Positions 35,701 through 40,381 of a stretch of DNA of 40,381 nt are shown in pieces. Under the pieces are notes generated by a model that saw only the letters and a list, made by a program, of their open reading frames with translations, was not told where the DNA came from and searched no databases. Position 1 is the first letter of the stretch. Each line of letters opens with the position of its first letter. This stretch comes from Okeania sp. SIO1I7 (GTDB taxonomy: Bacteria; Cyanobacteriota; Cyanobacteriia; Cyanobacteriales; Microcoleaceae). Location of the stretch: contig JAAHGF010000003.1 of NCBI GenBank assembly GCA_010672585.1, positions 634,780 through 675,160 on the forward strand. The letters run 5' to 3'. The translations under genes were made by a program, and so were the position numbers.

Positions 35701-36222
35701 GTGAAGTTGTGGAACCGTCAGAGGAAATTATTGCAGACCCTCACCGACCATAGGGATTTGGTTCGGGGTGTAGCATTTAGTCCGGATGGAAAGACTATTG
35801 CAACTGCAAGTGATGACAATACAGTGAAGTTGTGGAACCGTCAGGGTCAATTATTGCATACTCTTATCGGCCATGAGAATTTGGTCAATGGTGTAGCATT
35901 TAGTCCCGATGGAGAGACTATTGCAACTGCAAGTGATGACAATACAGTGAAATTGTGGAACCGTCAGGGGAAGTTGTTACAGACTCTAGAAGGGCATGAG
36001 GATGAGGTCAACAGCGTAGCATTTAGTCCTGATGGGCAGACTATCGCAACTGTAAGTCGTGACAAAACGGTGAAATTATGGAACGTTTGGAAGTTCGATC
36101 GCCTCCATGAGTGGGGTTGCAACTGGATGCGCGACTACCTAGAAAATAACCCTAATGTCAGTGAAAGCGATAAGCGTTTGTGTGATGGTGTTGGCGACGG
36201 GAAGTCAGAAGTCAAAAGTTAA
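32794..36222 (+). CDS. AAA-like STAND NTPase with TM segment and 14 WD40 repeats
   Basis: This 1142-residue protein starts with the AAA-like NTPase: VGGSLPANAPSYVKRKAD, Walker A LNCRQMGKSSL (Lys53), Walker B IVIFIDEIDSLI (Asp144-Glu145), and TPFNIGKSIELTGF then GGQPFLTQKLCQ. A winged-helix-like region and one membrane helix (about 432-453, LVILFVGAIIAGIIVW) follow. From about 533 there are 14 WD40 repeats of 41 residues, enough for two seven-bladed propellers, each like VAFSPDGETIATASDDNTVKLW. The propellers and NTPase lie on opposite sides of the membrane segment in sequence. It is probably a membrane-tethered, NLR-like switch with an unknown ligand. The last codons (GKSEVKS) come from a gaagtcagaagtc dispersed repeat. 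Confidence 0.9.
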   Translation: MNTKENQNYQYQVGGSLPANAPSYVKRKADENLYHALKLGGFCYVLNCRQMGKSSLMLRTKARLEQEGFACGVIDLTDVGSQEINANKWYRGIIQELVSSFDLTINRRAWLKEREDLSPVQQFRDFLKEVLLREIDENIVIFIDEIDSLISLDFPTDDFFALIRACHNKRAENPEYKRLSFALFGVATPSNLISDKNRTPFNIGKSIELTGFSFPEAKDFLTPGLKIRVENPEQVLAEVLEWTGGQPFLTQKLCQIIVQNNHSCTPDVGELVQTYIINNWESHDNPEHLQTIRDRLLVNEKRASRLLGLYQQVLISPYNGIKANESSEQMELRLTGLVVKHKGQLQVANRIYQQVFNLQWVEQELAKLRPYSEAFTAWQKSGCQDESRLLRGNALTEALMWSSDHSLSDIDHRFLSASQQLEKQAMAKVQSLLGSSLVILFVGAIIAGIIVWRANFKLAEAEAVQKSFNSKKFAESGKDFEALRQALKAAKQLPNPNMIFQPKAENKMEITNLLWQVAYMISEKSYEPLKNLDRHDQLVNGIAFSPDGQMIASASRDNTVKLWSQEGQLLETLSKHENEVFSVAFSPDGQMIASASWDNTVKLWDRQGGLLETLTDHERQVLSVAFSPDSQMIASASSDNTAKLWDRQGGLLETLGEHTYPVNSVAFSPDGETIASASSDNTVKLWNLEGQVLQSINAHEKGVYSVAFSPDGETIASAGGDNTVKLWNRKGLLLQSLTGHENSVYGVAFSPNGETIASASRDNTVKLWNRKGLLLQTLRGHNNYSVNSVAFSPDSQMIASASADNTVKLWKRQRHLLQTLVHQDAVMGVAFSPNGETIVTASDDNTVKLWNQQGEFLQTLEGLEGAVIGVAFSPNGETIATASDDNTVKLWNQQGKLLQTLEGHEDEVNSVAFSSDGETIATASDDNTVKLWNRQGKLLQTLEGHEDDVNSVAFSPDGETIATASADKTVKLWNRQRKLLQTLTDHRDLVRGVAFSPDGKTIATASDDNTVKLWNRQGQLLHTLIGHENLVNGVAFSPDGETIATASDDNTVKLWNRQGKLLQTLEGHEDEVNSVAFSPDGQTIATVSRDKTVKLWNVWKFDRLHEWGCNWMRDYLENNPNVSESDKRLCDGVGDGKSEVKS
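34390..36110 (+). repeat. 14 tandem 123-bp WD40-coding repeats
   Basis: Units of 123 bp (126 bp for the seventh, 120 bp for the eighth) repeat with high DNA identity. GACAATACAGTGAAATTGTG recurs in most units, and the block GAGGATGAGGTCAACAGCGT recurs in units 10 and 14. Differences cluster in a few codons per unit, including the one before GACAATACAGTG. Confidence 0.9.
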
Positions 36223-36293
36223 GTAGAGACAGATTTAACTAAAATTCTTGAGAAATTAGCCATTTATTCCTCAAAACCAGCCCTACCAGCTTT

Positions 36294-36854
36294 TTAATTC
36301 TGAGATTTACTTAACCAATTCATCAAATCATCCATAGAAGTAAAATTGAACTGAGCATCCACAAGTTCATCCAATTCAGAAATAGATAAACTCCGAATTT
36401 TAGCTTCTATTTATTCAGAAATAATTCCCAAATTATGAGTTAGAAAAAGGATAATTATTTTAGCTATTCCCTGTTTTAAACCCCGTTCAAAACCTCTTTA
36501 TAAACCCCGCTCAAAACCTCGTTCAAAACCTGTCTGGAAAATATCCTGATAAATTACAGATTCTTTCATTATTTCCTCCCTCAAAAGTTTACGAATTAAA
36601 TTTTTATCAAACCTTAAACCCCCTAGTATTTCCGCAGCAGCAGAAATATTTCTTTGTTGACTTGGTTCTTCTATTCTACCAATTCTATCTGCTACTTCTG
36701 ACAATAAAGCTGTCGGACTTTCGCTACGAGTTAAAGTTGCTAATGGTAATAAAGCATTATCAGCAAGAAAAGGTGCCGACTCCTCTTCCCAAAGTCTAAT
36801 TACTCGATAAGAATACCGAGTATTTTGCCTTTCAAATTTATTTTGAAAAGCCAA
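36294..36854 (-). pseudogene. Rpn-family (PD-(D/E)XK) nuclease/transposase, truncated and with two stops
   Basis: This is the C-terminal half of a recombination-promoting nuclease (Rpn) of the abundant cyanobacterial type. FQNKFERQNTRYSYRVIRLWE, ALLPLATLTRSESPTALL and the GFERGFERGL repeats are typical. The N-terminal nuclease domain, about 120 residues, is missing. A TAA at 36498-36500 interrupts the FERG repeats; after it the same frame continues RGFERGLKQGIAKIIILFLT to another TAA near 36411, then IEAKIRSLSISELDELVDAQ to the natural stop at 36294-36296. It is certainly inactive as a nuclease. Confidence 0.85.
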
Positions 36855-36895
36855 TTCTGAGAGGTTTTCTTAGAAGTCCAATATACTACATCTAA

Positions 36896-37096
36896 GCCCC
36901 CTAAATCCCCCGTTCTACAAAAAGCGAAGCAACATCTGGCTTCCCATCCTTCAAAAGCGAAGCATCTTCTGGCTTCCCCCTTTCTAAGGGGGACGGGAGG
37001 GGGATTTCCAAGGGGGACGGGAGGGGGATTAATAAAGGGGGACTTTTAGAAGCAAATAAACTCTTGTTCCCCCCAAACTTGGGGGGCTAGGGGGGC
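36896..37096. repeat. Dispersed CCCCCTAAATCCCCC / GGGGGGCTAGGGGGGC block
   Basis: The block opens GCCCCCTAAATCCCCC and closes GGGGGGCTAGGGGGGC as inverted ends. Inside, AAAAGCGAAGCA-x-CATCTTCTGGCTTCCC and AAGGGGGACGGGAGGGGGAT each occur twice. It is a relative of 30577-30748. The remaining bases to 37240 show nothing specific. Confidence 0.75.
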
Positions 37097-37240
37097 AAAA
37101 TTAAGTATCAAAAAACTTTTCAGATATCCTCTGAATCAATCTCTTTTAACAAAATAACTACTTGCTCAATATCACACCAATATTGCCCATAAAGTAACGT
37201 CCAATATTTGAGCATTCTATAGGGAATTGGTGGATAATTT

Positions 37241-37276
37241 CAGTTATCAGTTATCAGTTATCAGTTATCAGTTATT
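37241..37276. repeat. CAGTTATCAGTTAT tandem repeat
   Basis: Four to five units of TCAGTTATCA-type 8-9-mers lie in tandem downstream of the NUDIX gene. The same word (ctgataactgataactga) lies at 7024-7041. Confidence 0.8.
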
Positions 37277-37353
37277 AGTTCCTCTTACCTGCCCAAAAAT
37301 ATAACGAACAGGTAAGATATCTATTCTACAAAAACTAGAATAATTTCCAAGTT

Positions 37354-37800
37354 TCAATCAATTAAAGTATCATATTTTTGCATAAAATCTAAAAGAATTT
37401 TTTGATGAAATTCACCAAGCGATCGCTCCATTCCAGCATTCTCTGAATAAGCTTTACCAGCTTTAATTTCTGCTGGAGTTAATAACCCCATATCCCAACC
37501 TTCTCCCAAAACCAAATCTTTTAATTCCACAGTTAAAGGAGCATAAAATACATGACGAACAACATTAGTATCAGGGTAAACACCAAACTCATAAACTGTA
37601 TCAATTACATAACTTATTTCTTCAAATAATTCTCGTTTTACAGCCTCCTCCGATGTTTCTCCCGGTTCTATATGACCCCCAAAAAAAGCCCATTTACCAG
37701 GATGAGCAATACCGGGAATATCATCTCGTAATTGTAGGAGAAATTTCCCTTCTCGGTAAAGAATAGCGATCGCTACATGAGGTAAATTATTGTTGTTCAT
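37354..37800 (-). CDS. NUDIX hydrolase
   Basis: This 148-residue protein has a complete Nudix box, GGHIEPGETSEEAVKRELFEEIS (G-x5-E-x7-RE-x2-EE), at about 42-64, preceded by LLQLRDDIPGIAHPGKWAFFG. It hydrolyses a nucleoside-diphosphate-linked substrate that cannot be told from sequence; the DDIPGIAHPGKW pattern is common in MutT-like and GDP-sugar-type members. I chose ATG 37800 (MNNNNLPHVAIAIL), with AAGAAG upstream. The in-frame ATG at 37821 lies inside the MITE and is not ancestral. Before that insertion it probably overlapped the end of the lipoprotein gene. Confidence 0.88.
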   Translation of the reverse strand: MNNNNLPHVAIAILYREGKFLLQLRDDIPGIAHPGKWAFFGGHIEPGETSEEAVKRELFEEISYVIDTVYEFGVYPDTNVVRHVFYAPLTVELKDLVLGEGWDMGLLTPAEIKAGKAYSENAGMERSLGEFHQKILLDFMQKYDTLID

Positions 37801-37813
37801 TTTCTTCTTAATT

Positions 37814-38020
37814 ATAAGCATTCAGCCGTCAGCTATCAGCTATCAGCTATTGCTTTTAGTTTAGGATAAAAGCTTTATTAATTGTCTTACTACAACACTT
37901 CGCTCTCTTACCCTTAAAGTCCATGTTAATTTAAATCTTAAAGTCTATATTAATTTAAACACTATCCTTAAGGAGAGAGTCTTGTTGCTGATAGCTGACA
38001 GCTAATAACTGAATGCTTAC
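37814..38020. mobile_element. MITE family A, copy 3 (207 bp)
   Basis: The ends are ATAAGCATTCAGC and CTGAATGCTTAC, with the core TTTAGGATAAAAGCTTTATT as in copies 1 and 2. An internal CTTAAAGTC/TTAATTTAAA segment is duplicated. The flanking 8-mers TCTTAATT (37806-37813) and TCTTGATT (38021-38028) match in 7 of 8 bases. It lies between the lipoprotein and NUDIX genes and supplies the lipoprotein's present stop codon (38017-38019). Confidence 0.88.
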
Positions 38021-38487
38021 TCTTGATTTTGATTTTGAACTTCTACTCGTTCTATTTCTTCTACATAGAAATCTCCCACATCCTGGTTACCTAATTCGGG
38101 AACCACAATACTTTGATAACTTATTTTCCCTTTAATTGTTATTTCTGTTCCCACCTCTGGCAATTCTGCTGTAGTAAATATCCAAATACTGCCAGTATCA
38201 TCTGTTAATTCATAAGCACCAGTTTCTAAGAAAGGAGCTTGACTTTCTACAGTTCCCTTCAAATATACTTGACGATCGATTTTACCCTTTGTTTGAATTT
38301 TGCTAATTCGACTCACATTCAGATTTAATTTAATCGCTGTTTCTGTAATTTTTCCGCAACTAATTAAATTTGTTACTAACAGTAGAATCAAAATTATTTT
38401 GAATTTATCAAATAATGAATTTAAGCATAAAGAACGAATAAACAGAAAGCCAAATGGAAACTTCTGCAATATCTTTAATAAATTCAT
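38017..38487 (-). CDS. Lipoprotein with OB-fold-like domain
   Basis: From ATG 38487 the product is 156 residues. An N-terminal hydrophobic segment (KIILILLLVTNLISC) ends in a lipobox L-I-S-C at about residues 40-43, preceded by a long basic region. The mature part has the strand pattern of an OB fold: VYLKGTVESQAPFLETGAYEL, DDTGSIWIFT and GTEITIKGKI. It is probably a membrane-anchored, periplasmic small-ligand or nucleic-acid-binding-like protein of unknown role. Codons upstream to 38676 are open but encode dispersed repeat and are rejected. The C-terminus NQNQE-stop is truncated by a MITE; the ancestral end was probably NQNQEENEQQ. Confidence 0.75.
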   Translation of the reverse strand: MNLLKILQKFPFGFLFIRSLCLNSLFDKFKIILILLLVTNLISCGKITETAIKLNLNVSRISKIQTKGKIDRQVYLKGTVESQAPFLETGAYELTDDTGSIWIFTTAELPEVGTEITIKGKISYQSIVVPELGNQDVGDFYVEEIERVEVQNQNQE

Positions 38488-38499
38488 TCTCAATACATT

Positions 38500-38680
38500 T
38501 TTATCAAAATAATTGGGTCTAAAAACCCGCCTTTTAAGACAAAATATTTTTGGAGGGGTGCTCAAATCCCCGTTACAAAAATAACTTCTGACTCTCTTGG
38601 TGCGCGTTCCCTTGCGACTAGCGTCGTCGCGGGGTCGCACCGCTTCTGACTTCTGACTTCTGACTTCTGACTTCATTAAT
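38500..38680. repeat. Dispersed repeat module with GC-rich insert
   Basis: It parallels 26240-26410: CCCGCCTTTTAAG, AAATATTTTTGGAGGGG, CAAATCCCCGTTACAAAAAT, then TTCTGACTTC units. A short GC-rich repeat (about 38603-38643: TTCCCTTGCGACTAGCGTCG, TCGCGGGGTCGCACCGCT) is set into it; a near match to the latter is at 15007-15024. Confidence 0.7.
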
Positions 38681-39065
38681 GGCTTCCCTCGTTCTCATCA
38701 AAACTTTTTTTTCCTTATTTAAACTATCCTTTTTTTTACGACCGCTAAAAAAACAAAATTTATTTTTATCACTTTCATAATACTTAAGAAAGTGTTTGTT
38801 CGACCAGATGCTTAAGTCGGAGTTGAAATCTCCTTTCCTGATGAAATTCTCCACAAACGAGGGAGTCTCAAAAAAAATCTACCGATCGCTGATTGCTGAC
38901 CGCTGACTGCTTCTTTAAAACATCACAAAATCTACTTTTAAATACTAATAATCATACTATTATTCTTATGTTGACAAGAAAATATACTTTAAAAATCAAA
39001 AATAAAAATAAAGAAATCTATTCCGATACAGAATTTTCAAAACAAAACTCCAACAAGAAATAACA
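38681..39065. other. Intergenic region before folD
   Basis: It is AT-rich with no convincing gene. At about 38796-38870 the words GATGCTTAAGTCGGAGTTG, GAAATCTCCTTTCC and ACGAGGGAGTCTCAAA resemble in style the right ends of cyanobacterial TnpB elements, but no tnpB is near. The sequence just before folD has no obvious strong SD or promoter. Confidence 0.35.
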
Positions 39066-39929
39066 ATGATAAATAAATTAGACGGTAAAGCACTGGCCAA
39101 AAAAATCAAAGCAGAACTCCAACAAAAAGTTCAGACCTTGCAAAGCAAAATTGGTCGTCCTCCAGGGTTAGCAGTATTAATGGTAGGAGACAACCCTGCC
39201 AGTGCAGTATATGTCCGCAACAAAGAAAAAGCCTGTAGTCAAGTAGGGATATCCTCCTTCGGCAGACATTTTCCTGCCCAAACATCTCAAGCTGAACTAA
39301 CACAAGTAATTCAACAACTAAACCAAAACCCAGAAGTAGATGGCATTCTCGTCCAACTACCTCTACCAGAACACTTAGACTCTACCTCTTTACTCTACCA
39401 AACAGACCCCAGTAAAGACGTAGATGGACTTCATCCCATGAATTTAGGTCAACTGCTCCGAGGTGAAAAAGGTTTACGCAGTTGTACTCCTGCGGGAGTG
39501 ATGCGCTTGTTGCAAGAATACAAAATAGAATTACAGGGAAAACAAGCAGTCATATTGGGGCGTAGTATTTTGGTCGGCAAACCAATGGCATTAATGTTAT
39601 TAGAAGCTAATAGTACAGTAACTATTGCTCATTCTCGGTCTCAGAATTTGGAGGCCATAACCAGAAATGCAGATATTCTCATTGCAGCAGTTGGTAGGCC
39701 AGAAATGATTAAAGCAGAGATGGTCAAACCAGGAGCAACAGTAATAGATGTAGGAATTAATCGAGTCACAGATGACAAGGGTAATAGTCGGTTAGTGGGA
39801 GATGTTCAATTTGATTCTGTAGCGGAGGTAGCAGAATTTATTACTCCTGTGCCTGGTGGAGTTGGCCCGATGACTGTAGCGATATTATTACAAAATACTG
39901 TAGAACGCTGGAGTCGTTTACTTGAGTAG
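39066..39929 (+). CDS. folD: Bifunctional methylene-THF dehydrogenase / methenyl-THF cyclohydrolase
   Basis: FolD interconverts 5,10-methylene-, methenyl- and 10-formyl-tetrahydrofolate with NADP+ in one-carbon metabolism. The 287-residue protein has the substrate signature [12 protein letters not shown], with the Tyr and the catalytic Lys about four residues apart, [26 protein letters not shown] and [11 protein letters not shown]. The NADP-binding site is [17 protein letters not shown], and the C-terminal signature [17 protein letters not shown] is complete. ATG 39066 is the natural start ([14 protein letters not shown]). Its stop codon (TAG 39927-39929) lies within the first unit of the 53-bp satellite. 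Intact. Confidence 0.96.
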   Translation: MINKLDGKALAKKIKAELQQKVQTLQSKIGRPPGLAVLMVGDNPASAVYVRNKEKACSQVGISSFGRHFPAQTSQAELTQVIQQLNQNPEVDGILVQLPLPEHLDSTSLLYQTDPSKDVDGLHPMNLGQLLRGEKGLRSCTPAGVMRLLQEYKIELQGKQAVILGRSILVGKPMALMLLEANSTVTIAHSRSQNLEAITRNADILIAAVGRPEMIKAEMVKPGATVIDVGINRVTDDKGNSRLVGDVQFDSVAEVAEFITPVPGGVGPMTVAILLQNTVERWSRLLE

Positions 39930-40381
39930 GGGAGTAGCTCACACTGATTATGGCACGGATACACGGATAGGTCAGGGAGTAGGGGAGTGGCTCACACTGA
40001 TTATGGCACGGATACGCGGATAGGTCAGGGAGTAGGGGAGTGGCTCACACTGATTATGGCACGGATACGCGGATAGGTCAGGGAGTAGGGGAGTGGCTCA
40101 CACTGATTATGGCACGGATACGCGGATAGGTCAGGGAGTAGGGGAGTGGCTCACACTGATTATGGCACGGATACGCGGATAGGTCAGGGAGTAGGGGAGT
40201 GGCTCACACTGATTATGGCACGGATACACGGATAGGTCAGGGAGTAGGGGAGTGGCTCACACTGATTATGGCACGGATACACGGATAGGTCAGGGAGTAG
40301 GGGAGTGGCTCACACTGATTATGGCACGGATACGCGGATAGGTCAGGGAGTAGGGGAGTGGCTCACACTGATTATGGCACG
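39925..40381. repeat. 53-bp minisatellite, at least 8.6 units, continuing past the window
   Basis: The unit begins AGTAGGGGAGTGGCTCACAC and continues TGATTATGGCACGGATACGC with GGATAGGTCAGGG. Eight full units (39925-40348) and part of a ninth are seen. Units differ almost only at one base (tacAcgg in units 1, 6 and 7; tacGcgg in 2-5 and 8) and unit 1 has GTAGCTC for GTGGCTC. There are no spacers, so it is not a CRISPR array. As 53 is not a multiple of three, the array cannot encode a repeat protein in one frame. Confidence 0.95.

Noticed and set aside
38488-38676. N-terminal extension of the lipoprotein to 38676
   Set aside because: The added codons translate the gaagtcagaa repeat, a GC-rich repeat and a dispersed module; the signal sequence and lipobox fit a start at 38487.
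38618-38854. 78-codon minus-strand frame
   Set aside because: Its 3' half is repeat DNA and the rest is lysine-rich AT-biased sequence with no recognisable domain.
39925-40381. CRISPR array
   Set aside because: The 53-bp units are head to tail with no unique spacers; it is a minisatellite.
1-40381. tRNA, rRNA or riboswitch genes
   Set aside because: I looked in the intergenic regions for tRNA arms and conserved riboswitch cores and saw none; this was by eye and could miss diverged ones.

Overview
The window looks like a chromosomal segment of an AT-rich filamentous cyanobacterium. The evidence is frequent HIP1 octamers (GCGATCGC, e.g. near 5627, 6784, 12228, 15715, 26491, 33670), cyanobacterial families (DUF760, a cyanobacterial-type glutathione reductase, a phytochrome/Rcp pair, AAA-like/WD40 proteins) and a heavy load of short interspersed repeats. 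A Microcoleaceae/Oscillatoriales-type genome is my inference from overall style; I cannot fix the genus.

Layout. 1-5058: tandem Uma2 nuclease-fold genes, cysteine synthase, a thioredoxin-like [2Fe-2S] protein, and a large protein with two DUF262 domains and an HNH nuclease. 5113-6881: a MITE and glutathione reductase. 7124-11792: a wrecked single-chain type ISP restriction-modification gene on the minus strand. It has lost its helicase, carries a nonsense codon, and is interrupted near its 3' end by an IS200/IS605-group TnpB element at 7272-8558; removing that element restores the reading frame exactly. 11890-16962: a second MITE, a YqiA-like esterase, a polyphosphate-glucokinase-like ROK kinase, a convergent DHH phosphoesterase, another MITE with an 8-bp target duplication, DUF760, SUI1/eIF1 and a small exported-looking protein. 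17431-25473: signalling genes, namely a 1460-residue hybrid kinase (REC-4xCBS-GAF-PAS-PAS-kinase-REC-HPt) and a bacteriophytochrome kinase with its single-domain response regulator. 26550-30516: 6-phosphogluconate dehydrogenase, an unrecognised 144-residue protein and a methyltransferase, embedded in repeats. 30931-36222: a small two-TM protein resembling the cyanobacterial TRADD-N-associated domain, divergent from two AAA-like STAND-type NTPases, the second membrane-anchored with 14 nearly identical WD40 repeats. 36294-40381: an Rpn nuclease pseudogene, NUDIX hydrolase, third MITE copy, OB-fold-like lipoprotein, FolD and a 53-bp minisatellite running off the end.

How it fits together. Ordinary metabolism (cysK, gor, gnd, folD, ppgK-like) is interleaved with conflict/defence-type genes (Uma2, DUF262-HNH, type ISP, TnpB, TRADD-associated/AAA/WD40 cluster, Rpn) and at least six miniature-element insertions with recognisable ends. 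The best candidate for an undescribed system is the 30931-36222 trio; the double-DUF262-HNH gene is second. The best-supported sequence-level result is the exact empty-site reconstruction of the TnpB insertion in the restriction gene. All functions are inferred by reading motifs; no database search was possible.
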